DNA of 64,000 bases. Origin: DATKSS01 sp035468355 (GTDB lineage Bacteria > Chloroflexota > Dormibacteria > Dormibacterales > Dormibacteraceae). Below the pieces are notes generated by a model, which was not told the origin of the DNA, did not search any database, and saw only the letters and a list, made by a program, of their open reading frames with translations. The translations under genes and the position numbers were made by a program. Shown here one piece after another: positions 19,725-27,555 of this stretch (positions within the stretch are counted from its first letter, which is position 1; each line of letters starts with the position of its first letter). Location: the NCBI GenBank assembly GCA_035468355.1, contig DATITA010000120.1, positions 1 through 64,000 on the forward strand, read 5' to 3'.

Positions 19725-20797
19725 GCGCCGTGATCGATCCCCAGCCTGCGGTACTCTCGCTGTCCGCCAACGACCTCGAAGCCTGGATGGTCGCCAACGG
19801 CGAAGCGGCATACCGACGCCGCCAGGTCTGGGGTTGGCTCGCGCGCGGCGCGCCGTCGTTCGAGGCCATGCACGATCTGCCCAAAGACCTGCGCGCCGCG
19901 CTGACCCGGGATTTCCGTTTCACCTCGCTGAAGCCGGTGGCTGTGTCCGACGCGGACCGCAGCCTCACCACCAAGACCCTGTTCGAGCTCGACGGCGGCC
20001 ACTCGGTCGAGGCCGTCGTGATGAGGTATACCGACCGCTCGACCCTTTGCATCTCGTCGCAGGCCGGCTGTCCCATCGGTTGTCCGTTCTGCGCCACGGG
20101 CAAATTTCCCTTTGGGCGCAACCTGAAATCTCACGAGATTGTCGAGCAGGCGGTCGACGCCGCGAGGCTTCTCGCCGGCGAGGGCCGGCGCCTCTCGCAC
20201 GTGGTCTTCATGGGCATGGGCGAGCCGATGGCGAACTACCGCGAGGTGCTCGACGCTTTGCGGCTGATCGCCGATCCCGAGTTGCTCGGCATCAGCCCTC
20301 GGCGCATCGTGCTCTCGACCAGCGGTCTCATCCCCCGCATCGAGCAGCTGGGCGAGGAAGGTCTGCCGGTCACGCTCGCCATCTCGCTGCACGCGGCGCG
20401 GGATGAGCTGCGCGACGTGCTCGTGCCGATCAACAAGAAATATCCGGTGAGCGAGCTGGTCGGCGCTGCGCAGGCTTACGCCGAGAAGACGGGACGGCGC
20501 GTCAGCTACGAGTGGGTGCTCCTGGCGGGCGTCAACGACACTGAGCAGGACGCCCGGGAGCTCGGCGCTCTGCTGCGCCGCAAGCTGGCGCACGTGAACC
20601 TGATCCCCTTCAACCCGGTCGAGGACACGCCGTATCGCGCGCCCGACCGAGCCTCGATCCGCGCCTTCAAGGAGAAGCTCGAGGCCCAGGGTTTGAACGT
20701 CACTGTCCGCGACACGCGCGGCCGCGACGCGGATGCCGCCTGCGGGCAGCTTCACGAGCGGGTGATGCGCGGCCGGCAGGCCGCGGGGGTCTCCTAA
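19721..20797 (+). CDS. rlmN: 23S rRNA (adenine2503-C2)-methyltransferase RlmN
   Basis: 358 aa radical-SAM enzyme. The CxxxCxxC cluster motif is in GCPIGCPFCATG, followed by GMGEPMANY and LSTSGLIPRI. The conserved C-terminal Cys is in DADAACGQLHER. An N-terminal helical RNA-binding part carries RRRQVWGWLARG. Length and motifs match RlmN rather than Cfr. GTG start overlaps the MBL stop. Confidence 0.96.
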   Translation: MSAVIDPQPAVLSLSANDLEAWMVANGEAAYRRRQVWGWLARGAPSFEAMHDLPKDLRAALTRDFRFTSLKPVAVSDADRSLTTKTLFELDGGHSVEAVVMRYTDRSTLCISSQAGCPIGCPFCATGKFPFGRNLKSHEIVEQAVDAARLLAGEGRRLSHVVFMGMGEPMANYREVLDALRLIADPELLGISPRRIVLSTSGLIPRIEQLGEEGLPVTLAISLHAARDELRDVLVPINKKYPVSELVGAAQAYAEKTGRRVSYEWVLLAGVNDTEQDARELGALLRRKLAHVNLIPFNPVEDTPYRAPDRASIRAFKEKLEAQGLNVTVRDTRGRDADAACGQLHERVMRGRQAAGVS

Positions 20798-20798
20798 G

Positions 20799-21497
20799 AC
20801 GCTATACGCCGGCGCCTCCGGCTTCAGCTACGCGACCTGGAAGGGAAAGTTCTATCCCGCCGCGCTTCCAGGCGCGAAGATGCTCGACTACTACGCGCAG
20901 AGGTTGAACGGGGTCGAGCTCAACGGCAGTTTCTACCGCACGCCGCCGGACGGCGCGCTGGCGGGCTGGGCGTCCCAGACCCCGCCAGGCTTTCGCTTCT
21001 GCATGAAGGCGAACCGCGGCCTGACGTACTCCGCGGAAGGTTTCGACCGCGTGGGCCTCGCGCGAATCTTCAGCGAGCGCATAGCGGTCCTGGGCGAGCG
21101 GCTCGGCCCCGTCCTCCTGCAGTTCCCGCCCGCTCGCAAGCTGAACGTTGCGCTGCTCGACTCACTGCTGGGCGCCTTGGGAAGACCGGCGGCGGTCGAG
21201 TTTCGTGACCCGTCGTGGTTCTCGGCCGACACCTACCGGGTGATTCGCGACCACGCGGGCGCGCTCGTCGTCACCGACGAGGAGAAATGGCCGCGCGCCC
21301 CGACCATGACCCTGAGCCGCATCGCGTACTTCCGCCTGCGTCGCGGCTACACGCAGGCCTCATTGCGGCCGTGGGCCGCCGAGGTGATGTCGGCGCTCGC
21401 CTCTCATGACGAGGTCCACGTGTACTTCAAGCACGACCCGGAAGCGCCTGCTCTGGCGCAGCGGCTGTTGCGGTCTGCAGCTACTCCGCGGCCGTGA
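20799..21497 (+). CDS. DUF72-family protein with no canonical start codon
   Basis: The first ATG in frame is at 20880, giving MLDYYAQRLNGVELNGSFYR. However, the 27 codons before it encode LYAGASGFSYATWKGKFYP, the conserved DUF72 N-terminus (GTSGwsYxxWxgxFYP-like). The frame is open back to a TGA at 20763 with no ATG, GTG, TTG or CTG, so the drawn start is the ACG at 20799, one base after the rlmN stop. Other DUF72 features are GFRFCMKANRGLT, VLLQFPPARK, AVEFRDPSWF and VYFKHDPEA. Function of the family (TIM-barrel fold) is unknown. A frameshift or non-standard initiation is needed to include the N-terminus. Confidence 0.75.
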   Translation, partial: TLYAGASGFSYATWKGKFYPAALPGAKMLDYYAQRLNGVELNGSFYRTPPDGALAGWASQTPPGFRFCMKANRGLTYSAEGFDRVGLARIFSERIAVLGERLGPVLLQFPPARKLNVALLDSLLGALGRPAAVEFRDPSWFSADTYRVIRDHAGALVVTDEEKWPRAPTMTLSRIAYFRLRRGYTQASLRPWAAEVMSALASHDEVHVYFKHDPEAPALAQRLLRSAATPRP

Positions 21498-22305
21498 CGG
21501 GCTCGGCGCCGCCTGCCCGCGAGCGCCTGATGAGGATGGGAATTGCGACCAGGGCGATCAGCACCATCAACGCGGACGCGAGCTGCGCCTGGCGCAGCCC
21601 GATGAACACCGCCGGGTCGAGGCGCAGGTAGCTGAGCAAGAACCGGCCCGCCGCGTACAGGCCGAGGTAGAGCAGCCCCACCACGCCGTCCGGCAGGCGG
21701 GCCTTCAACCGCTGGTGGAAAGGCAGGATCGCGGCGAACAGCAAGAGAGTTAGGACCATCTCGTATGCGACCTCGGGGTGCACGACGACGCCGGGCTGGC
21801 CCAGCGTGTTGGCGTTGACGTACTCGACGCCCCAGGGGAGGTTGGTAGGAGACCCGTGGTGCTCCCCGTTGATGACGTCACCGATCCGCCCTATCGCCAG
21901 GCCTATCATCGTCGCCGGGCCGGCGGCATCGATGACCTTCCAGAAGGAGAACTTCCCGCGGCGCGCCCAGACGTACGCGCCCACGATGGCCCCGAACAGG
22001 CCTCCCCACTGGCTGATGCCTCCCTCGGTCAACGCGAAGACGCGCAGCCACTGGCCGTTGGCGAAGATCTTGTAGTTCTCCCAGACGTACAGGGCACGGG
22101 CGCCTATCAGCCCCATCACGACCATCCAGGCGAGTCCATCACCGCCGCCCGAGATCTCGACTCCTTCCCTGGTCAAGAGCCAGAATCCCAACCGTGCGGC
22201 CGCGATGATCCCGAGCACTGCGAAAACGCCGTGCCACGTGATCAGCAGCGGCCCGATGTGGAGGATGTTCGGGTCGAGGTCGATGACTATGGCAAGCGGC
22301 ATCAT
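21481..22305 (-). CDS. lgt: Prolipoprotein diacylglyceryl transferase Lgt
   Basis: 274 aa, about seven membrane segments. The Lgt signature region reads GRIGDVINGEHHG, with Asp where many Lgt have Asn. The catalytic-loop region reads ISQWGGLFGA instead of the HGGL of E. coli-type Lgt, and R in LIGARALYVW is present. It adds diacylglycerol to lipobox cysteines, for example of the S1C lipoprotein in this window. The ATG overlaps the gltX stop by 4 nt; the 3' end overlaps convergent DUF72 by 17 nt. Confidence 0.92.
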   Translation of the reverse strand: MMPLAIVIDLDPNILHIGPLLITWHGVFAVLGIIAAARLGFWLLTREGVEISGGGDGLAWMVVMGLIGARALYVWENYKIFANGQWLRVFALTEGGISQWGGLFGAIVGAYVWARRGKFSFWKVIDAAGPATMIGLAIGRIGDVINGEHHGSPTNLPWGVEYVNANTLGQPGVVVHPEVAYEMVLTLLLFAAILPFHQRLKARLPDGVVGLLYLGLYAAGRFLLSYLRLDPAVFIGLRQAQLASALMVLIALVAIPILIRRSRAGGAEPVTAAE

Positions 22306-23747
22306 CTTGTTACCTCCCCGCTGGCGGGGAGGTCCCGCGGAGCGGGGGTGGGGAGGTCCGCCGCTCGGCTGAGGCGGGACAGCGCGAGCTCCTTCGGCAA
22401 GAGCGCCAGGGTGAAGTGGATCGGCAGCGAGACCTTCCTGCCCGTGAGCGCGTCACGCAGCGGCGTGTAGAACTTGCCCTTGCCGACCCCGGACGCCTCG
22501 ACCGCGCGTTCGAGCGCCGTCTCGATCGGGTCCGGCTCCCAGGTCACGTCGCGCAGCACGCTGACCGCCGCCCTGATGCGTTCCGTGGCGTCGGCGCCGA
22601 GCGACGGGGGCTCCGGATCGGTCCACAGATACTCGAGGTAGTCCCTGGCCGCGGCGAGCTTGGGCAGGCGTGTCCGCAGCGAGGGGACGGCGCGGCAGAT
22701 CGTCCCTTGGTCCAGCTCGGGCAGGAACGGCTGCAGCCGGCGGGCGAGCTCCGTGTCGTCGAAGCCGCGGATGTACTCGCCATTGATCCAGTTGAGCTTC
22801 TCCCAGTCGAAACGCGCGCCCGCGTGCTGCACCCGCTCGAAGGAGAAGGCTCGGAGCAGGTCGTCGAAGGAGAAGATCTCCTGCGCCGTGCCGGGGTTCC
22901 AGCCCAGAAGGGCGAGGTAGTTGAGCAGCGCCTCGGGCACGTAGCCCTGCTCGCGGTAAAGCGCGAGGTTCGCTTCCGGGTGCTTGCGCTTCGACAACTT
23001 CGAGCCGTCCGCGGCGAGGATCAGCGGCATGTGGGCAAACGCAAATGGCCGCGCGTAACCGAGCGCGTCGACCAGCATCAGCTGATATGGGGTGTTGGAT
23101 AGGTGCTCCTCGCCGCGGATGACGTGCGTGATCTTCATGACCGCATCGTCCACCGGGCTCGCGAACTGGTAGGTCGGGTATCCGTCCGACTTGACGATGA
23201 TGAAGTCGCCCATCAGCTCGGCATCGAATCGCATGTCGCCGCGGATCATGTCGGTGAAGGAAACCTCCCCGCCAGGGATCTTGAAGCGGATGGTGAACTC
23301 CGTGCGCCCGCCGGGCGGGTTGGTGAGGCAGCGCCGCGAGTACTTGTAGGCGCGCTTTTCGGCCTGCGCCTGCTTGCGCTCGGCGTCGAGCTCCTCGCGC
23401 GTGCACCAGCACTTGTACGCCTTGCCTTCGTTGAGCAGACGGACCGCGTGCTGCTTGTACAGGTCCAGGCGCTCCGACTGCCGGTATGGCGCATCCGGGC
23501 CGCCCTTGTCGGGGCCTTCGTCCCAGTCCAGGCCAAGCCATCGCAGGCTCTCGTAGATCAGGAGCTCGTACTCCGGCCGGTTGCGCTCCATGTCGGTGTC
23601 GTCGACCCGCAGCACGAAGGTGCCGCCGCGCTGCCGGGCGAAAAGGACGTTGTAGAGGGCGGTGCTCGCAGTGCCCAGGTGGGCGAAGCCGGTGGGGCTC
23701 GGCGCGATCCGCACCCTGACCGGGGAATTCAGGTCGGGCACGCACAT
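22302..23747 (-). CDS. gltX: Glutamate--tRNA ligase
   Basis: 481 aa. Class I synthetase with the HIGH-like APSPTGFAHLGTA and KMSKS-like DGSKLSKRKH motifs, plus LRVDDTDMERN and GEEHLSNTPYQ. CWCTREELD is the usual zinc-region remnant. The C-terminal anticodon-binding part ends with an unusual tail (LPTPAPRDLPASGEVTR) encoded by a hairpin-rich repeat, so the last ~16 codons are probably acquired sequence. A downstream start at codon 5 is also possible. Confidence 0.95.
   Translation of the reverse strand: MCVPDLNSPVRVRIAPSPTGFAHLGTASTALYNVLFARQRGGTFVLRVDDTDMERNRPEYELLIYESLRWLGLDWDEGPDKGGPDAPYRQSERLDLYKQHAVRLLNEGKAYKCWCTREELDAERKQAQAEKRAYKYSRRCLTNPPGGRTEFTIRFKIPGGEVSFTDMIRGDMRFDAELMGDFIIVKSDGYPTYQFASPVDDAVMKITHVIRGEEHLSNTPYQLMLVDALGYARPFAFAHMPLILAADGSKLSKRKHPEANLALYREQGYVPEALLNYLALLGWNPGTAQEIFSFDDLLRAFSFERVQHAGARFDWEKLNWINGEYIRGFDDTELARRLQPFLPELDQGTICRAVPSLRTRLPKLAAARDYLEYLWTDPEPPSLGADATERIRAAVSVLRDVTWEPDPIETALERAVEASGVGKGKFYTPLRDALTGRKVSLPIHFTLALLPKELALSRLSRAADLPTPAPRDLPASGEVTR
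22312..22357. repeat. GC-rich palindromic repeat inside the 3' end of gltX
   Basis: CCTCCCCGCTGGCGGGGAGG forms a stem, and CCCGCGGAGCGGG follows as a second one, ending in GGGGTGGGGAGGT. This REP-like sequence is translated as the last codons of gltX. It shares the GCGGAGCGGGG core with repeats at 35402 and 63600. Confidence 0.6.
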
Positions 23748-23752
23748 ATCCT
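23747..23752 (+). promoter_or_regulatory. Putative leaderless -10 box (S51-like peptidase)
   Basis: TATCCT ends 6 nt before the ATG at 23759. It lies at the divergent boundary with gltX. No convincing -35. Confidence 0.45.
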
Positions 23753-23758
23753 AGGCAG

Positions 23759-24478
23759 ATGCCTGGAGTGCTCGCCTTGGTCGGGGGAGATGAGTTCAAC
23801 CCGGGCAACGAGGAACAGGACCGGGTGCTCGCCGCCGCGGCGGGCGCCGGACCGGCCTACGTGGTGCCCACCGCCGCCGCGCGCCAGGACCCCGCCGGGG
23901 CAGTCACGCACGCCACGGCCTGGTTCGAGCAGTTCGGCGTGCACCTCACGGAGCTGCCGGTCCGCAAGCGCAGCGACGCCATGTCGGCGGCCATCGCCGC
24001 GAGGGCGCGCGAGGGCGGCTTCTTCTACCTGGTGGGCGGCGACCCTGGGCTCGTCGCGCAGGTCCTGCGTGGCTCGCCGGTGTGGGCGGCGATCTTCGAG
24101 GCGTGGGGCGGAGGCGCTGCGCTGGCCGGTTCGTCGGCAGGCGCGATGGCGCTGTGCAGCCACACCTTGATCCGCGCCAGCTGGCCCAACCGGTTCAACC
24201 GGCGTCCGGCGGACGCCCTCGGGGTCGTCGCCCACACGGCGGTGCTTCCCCACTACGACACGTTTGGCCATCGGTGGGTTGAATCGGCGCAGCGGGAGCT
24301 GGTGGGCGTGACCCTGCTCGGGATCGACGAGCGGAGCGCCGCCCTCTGGCACGACGGCTCGTGGCGCGCCGCCGGGCCGGGCGCGGTGAGTGTGATCAAC
24401 GGAAACCAGACCGCGAGATTTGTTTCGGGCGCCACGGTGACTGGACTGCGGGCCCCCGCACGTATCCTTCCCCAATGA
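23759..24478 (+). CDS. Peptidase S51 / cyanophycinase-like protein
   Basis: 239 aa, class I glutamine-amidotransferase-like fold. LVGGDEF at the start, YLVGGDPGLVAQVL and the nucleophile elbow AGSSAGAMAL (Ser) are typical of S51 (peptidase E/cyanophycinase). HYDTFGHRW probably supplies the His. It hydrolyses aspartyl dipeptides or cyanophycin in known members. No cyanophycin synthetase is present here, so the substrate is open. Divergent from gltX; the stop overlaps the next ATG (ATGA). Confidence 0.8.
   Translation: MPGVLALVGGDEFNPGNEEQDRVLAAAAGAGPAYVVPTAAARQDPAGAVTHATAWFEQFGVHLTELPVRKRSDAMSAAIAARAREGGFFYLVGGDPGLVAQVLRGSPVWAAIFEAWGGGAALAGSSAGAMALCSHTLIRASWPNRFNRRPADALGVVAHTAVLPHYDTFGHRWVESAQRELVGVTLLGIDERSAALWHDGSWRAAGPGAVSVINGNQTARFVSGATVTGLRAPARILPQ
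24463..24468 (+). promoter_or_regulatory. Putative internal leaderless -10 box
   Basis: TATCCT ends 6 nt before the ATG at 24475, inside the end of the S51-like gene. It repeats exactly the box and spacing found before that gene itself. Confidence 0.4.
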
Positions 24479-25371
24479 TCGACTCCGCGCGCAGGCCGCC
24501 GCGGACGCTTCATGCGGGCTGGCTGCACATGGGATCGATGCGCGTGCACCACATGCACGGGGGCCGTGGATCGCCCGTCCTTTTCGTCCATGGACTCGGC
24601 TCGTCCGGGTACATCGAATGGCGGTTCAACCTCGAGGCCACCGCGGTTCGGCACCGTGTCTACGCGCCCGACCTTCCCGGTTTTGGCCGCACCGCGAAGC
24701 CTCGCGCTCGCTACGGCATCCCGTATTTCATGCGCTTCATCGAGCGCTACATGGAAGGTCGCGGTCTGCGGAGCGCGACCGTCGTGGGCGCATCGCTCGG
24801 TGGGCGCATCGCGCTCGAGCTCGCTTTGCGGCGGCCCAAGCTGGTGAGCAAGCTGGTCCTCGTCAATGCGCTCGGCTTGGGCCGGCCCAACGTCCGCTTT
24901 TCCTACGGCCTGGTGACCATCCCCCGTGTGGGCGAGGCGGTGATGAAGGTCGCGCGCAACGCGCTCCACTGGGCTCCGCCCAACATGGTGCGTCGCGTGG
25001 CCGCCCGCTACGCCGGCGCCAGCTCCGACCTCAATCGCACGATGGACGACACGTATCTCGGCCACTTGCGCGAGCTGTACTCGGCCGAGGGTTACCACGA
25101 CGCCTACCTCGCGACCATCCGCTCGCTGGTGACTCCGCGGGCGCTGCTCGGCCAGCAGTACGACATGACCAGCAGGCTCGGCGAGCTGAGCCTCCCCGTC
25201 CAGCTGATCTGGGGAGCCGACGATCCGCTGTTTCCGGTCGCGCACGCCACGCGCGCTCACGCGCTGATCGAGGGCTCGCGTCTCGCGGTCATTGAAGGCG
25301 CCGGCCACACGCCACAGGCAGAACGGCCAGAGGAGTTCAACCGCGTCCTCAACGCATTCCTCTCCGCCTGA
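24475..25371 (+). CDS. Alpha/beta hydrolase
   Basis: 298 aa. Oxyanion motif LFVHGLGSSGYIEW, DLPGFGRTAKP, nucleophile elbow VGASLGGRIALELA, acid in IWGADDPLFPV and His in EGAGHTPQAERPEEF. This is the typical esterase/C-C hydrolase layout with a lid (about 145-215). Substrate unknown. An acyltransferase gene follows, so a lipid-related role is possible. Confidence 0.88.
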   Translation: MIDSARRPPRTLHAGWLHMGSMRVHHMHGGRGSPVLFVHGLGSSGYIEWRFNLEATAVRHRVYAPDLPGFGRTAKPRARYGIPYFMRFIERYMEGRGLRSATVVGASLGGRIALELALRRPKLVSKLVLVNALGLGRPNVRFSYGLVTIPRVGEAVMKVARNALHWAPPNMVRRVAARYAGASSDLNRTMDDTYLGHLRELYSAEGYHDAYLATIRSLVTPRALLGQQYDMTSRLGELSLPVQLIWGADDPLFPVAHATRAHALIEGSRLAVIEGAGHTPQAERPEEFNRVLNAFLSA

Positions 25372-25444
25372 ACGCCGGTACACAAGCCCCGAGTACCGGG
25401 CGCTCGTCAGCGCCCCCCTCGATCCGCTCGTCCATCCGGAGCCG

Positions 25445-26065
25445 ATGTCGCCGGCGCGCCTGTATCTGTTCGTGCGGCGCCTCATCAGGTGGATCGTCCT
25501 CCGGACGTTCCGGGTTTCGGTGATCGGGCTCGACAACATCCCGGCGCCGCCTTTCATCATCGCGGCCAACCACCAGGCCTGGTTCGACCCGGCGTTCATC
25601 ATCCCGTTCTTCCCCGAGGCGCCGGTCATCTACACGATGGCAAAACGGGAGACGGTCTTCAACAGCGCGTGGAAGCGAAAGCTCCTCCCCTTGATCGGGG
25701 TCTTTCCAATTTCGCCGCAAAGTGGCGAGCTCGACGAGACGGGGCTGCGGACCGTGTACCAGGTGCTCGACCGGGGCGGCGTGGTGCTGATGTTCCCGGA
25801 GGGCCGCTATTCACGTGGCCGCGCCCTTCGTCCGCTCAAGACCGGCATCGGCCACTTCGCCCTTCAGGCGGGGGTGCCGATCTGTCCGGTGGCCGTCAGG
25901 GGGACCGGTGTCCTCCGCCCTTTCAGCCGGATCGAGGTCACGGTCGGTCCTCCCGTCCTTCCCGATCCACCCATGTGGTGGGGGCTGAAGGAGCGGGTCA
26001 ACCGAGTCGTCGACAACGTCCAGCGGGCCCTGGCCGCAGCGCTTCACCGGCGCCGTCACCCGTAA
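25445..26065 (+). CDS. 1-acyl-glycerol-3-phosphate acyltransferase-like (PlsC family)
   Basis: About 206 aa from the ATG at 25445. Motif I is ANHQAWFDP (HX4D-type), motif III FPEGRYSRG and a motif-IV-like VPICPVAVRG. The N-terminus has LFVRRLIRWIVLRTF, a membrane-associating segment. It transfers acyl groups to a lysophospholipid or similar acceptor at the inner face of the membrane. In-frame sequence before the ATG (YTSPEYRALV...) has no ATG, GTG or TTG after the previous stop, so the start could lie earlier inside the hydrolase gene. Confidence 0.88.
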   Translation: MSPARLYLFVRRLIRWIVLRTFRVSVIGLDNIPAPPFIIAANHQAWFDPAFIIPFFPEAPVIYTMAKRETVFNSAWKRKLLPLIGVFPISPQSGELDETGLRTVYQVLDRGGVVLMFPEGRYSRGRALRPLKTGIGHFALQAGVPICPVAVRGTGVLRPFSRIEVTVGPPVLPDPPMWWGLKERVNRVVDNVQRALAAALHRRRHP

Positions 26066-26102
26066 AACGCAATCGCCGGCCCGGGTCCTGGCCAGGGGGG
26101 CC

Positions 26103-27086
26103 ATGGCTCGCCCGTGCTTTAATCGCTGCGGCTTGCACCTGGTAATCGGCTCGGGCGAATTCCTGGGTGATCACGTCTCCGCGGCTCTTGCGGCGGAGGT
26201 TCCCATCATCGCCCTCAACGCGGACGCGGACGACCAGACGTTGGCGGACGCGTTCGGCGGCGTCGAGGTCGTGATCAACTGCGCGCGCACCTGGTCGCCC
26301 GTGCGACGTCTCAAGTTCCGCCCATCCCCGCCTTCGATGCTTCAGCGCGTGCTCGCCACGGCAGAGCGCGCGGGGGTGCGTCGGATAGTCCACGTTTCGA
26401 GCGCGGACGTATACGGTCCCGACCACTACACGCGGATCACCGAGAAATCGAAGCTGCGCCCTGCGCACGCGTTCGAGCGCCTGATGCTGTTCGAAGAGCA
26501 GTGGCTGCTCGGAGCGGCCCAGAACGTGGAGGTCGTCGTGCTGCGGCCGGCAAGGGTCTTCGGCACAGGGGAAGACTGGATCCTCCCGCGGGTGATGGCG
26601 TCGGTCGCTGCTGGGAGGTTGTGGTTGCCGCACGGCGGCCGGGCCACGCAGACTTTCGTCGCGGCGGCGGACGTGGGACGCGCGTGCCTGGCGGCAGGCG
26701 ACCGGGGCCGACCCGGTCACGCCTACCTGGTCGCGGGCTTCGATTCGAGCTGGCGCGAGCTCATCGAATCAGCCTCGCGCGCCGCCGGTTTCGCAGCTGT
26801 TGTTCAGTCGATCCCGTATGACTTCGCTTACTTCCGGGCGCTGGCCCTCGAGACCAGGACGGCGCAGGGCTCGGCCGCCTGGCCGGGACTCTTCGCCGTC
26901 GACGTGATCGGCAAGCCCCACTACTACGACGACTCGCACTCCCGCCGAGACCTCACTTGGTCGCCGTCGGTCGGCAGCTTCGAGCAGGAGATGCCGTCGA
27001 TGACGAAGTGGCTCACCGGGCTGCCCGAAGTGTCTGCGGCCCTGGCGGGCGAGGCCTCGCAGGAGCCTGCTTCACCGCCAAGTTAG
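26103..27086 (+). CDS. NAD-dependent epimerase/dehydratase-like SDR protein with altered active site
   Basis: Up to 327 aa. Nucleotide motif VIGSGEFLG, then VVINCARTW and IVHVSSADVYGP. The usual YxxxK position appears as AFERLMLFEEQ, so the catalytic Tyr is replaced by Phe and the Lys is absent. TQTFVAAADVGRACL and a late substrate-binding region follow. The enzyme may bind NAD(P) without standard SDR chemistry or act on a different substrate. The TTG at 26133 (product LHLVIGSGEF) is a better start by family than the ATG at 26103. Confidence 0.78.
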   Translation: MARPCFNRCGLHLVIGSGEFLGDHVSAALAAEVPIIALNADADDQTLADAFGGVEVVINCARTWSPVRRLKFRPSPPSMLQRVLATAERAGVRRIVHVSSADVYGPDHYTRITEKSKLRPAHAFERLMLFEEQWLLGAAQNVEVVVLRPARVFGTGEDWILPRVMASVAAGRLWLPHGGRATQTFVAAADVGRACLAAGDRGRPGHAYLVAGFDSSWRELIESASRAAGFAAVVQSIPYDFAYFRALALETRTAQGSAAWPGLFAVDVIGKPHYYDDSHSRRDLTWSPSVGSFEQEMPSMTKWLTGLPEVSAALAGEASQEPASPPS

Positions 27087-27106
27087 AGGCCGCCGCGCGG
27101 CTGGGC

Positions 27107-27276
27107 TCCCCGCGCTATTTCACCGTCGAGACGGCGGGTGGCCTGTAGGCCGGATTCATTCCGGCCGTCCCCGTGTGCGCACCTTCCAAACGCCGCCGGG
27201 TGCGGAGAGGAGGGGCCTCCTGCGGGGTCCCCGCGCATCAGCGCGGGGCATCTTCCTTCCCCGCGCTATTTCACCG
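27107..27276. repeat. Dispersed repeat A, copy 1, flanked by a 19-bp direct duplication
   Basis: TCCCCGCGCTATTTCACCG occurs at 27107-27125 and again at 27258-27276, where it is the end of the RAM-domain gene. Between them lies a sequence (from 27146: TAGGCCGGATTCATTCCGGC) that matches the region 53271-53391. It includes hairpins GGCCGGA/TCCGGCC and CCCCGCGC/GCGCGGGG. It fills the gap between convergent genes and could also terminate transcription. Confidence 0.65.
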
Positions 27277-27493
27277 CAAGGCAGGTGATCGTCTTGAAGA
27301 CCCCGTCGACCTTCTGGATCTTGTCGACTATGAGCGAGCCGATCGAGTTGACGTCAGGCGCCTCGCAGACCGCGATGACGTCGTACTCGCCCGTGATCGC
27401 GTCCGCCGCCGAGATGCCGTTGACGCCCTCCATTTTCTTGGCGACTTCCAGCGCCCGGCCCGGTGACGCGTTGATGAGGACGTAAGCCTTCAT
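27266..27493 (-). CDS. Stand-alone RAM (Lrp/AsnC ligand-binding) domain protein
   Basis: 75 aa starting MKAYVLINASPGRALEVAKKM, ending LIVDKIQKVDGVFKTITCLAVK. This is the beta-alpha-beta-beta-alpha-beta RAM domain without any HTH. Such proteins form oligomers that bind amino acids. It is preceded by a G-rich ribosome-binding site and lies just downstream of the threonine dehydratase gene on the same strand, suggesting an allosteric or sensing role toward that enzyme or amino-acid pool (inference). Confidence 0.85.
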   Translation of the reverse strand: MKAYVLINASPGRALEVAKKMEGVNGISAADAITGEYDVIAVCEAPDVNSIGSLIVDKIQKVDGVFKTITCLAVK

Positions 27494-27555
27494 CCCATTA
27501 CCCCCAATCCTTCGTGAACGGAATTGCTCCAGCGTACTCCGAGATAAACGAGGTG

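Noticed and set aside
27146..27275. Riboswitch or structured leader in dispersed repeat A
   Set aside because: I could not match a known riboswitch core, and copies 1 and 2 lie between convergent genes, downstream of the genes they would have to control. Mobile repeat or terminator fits better.
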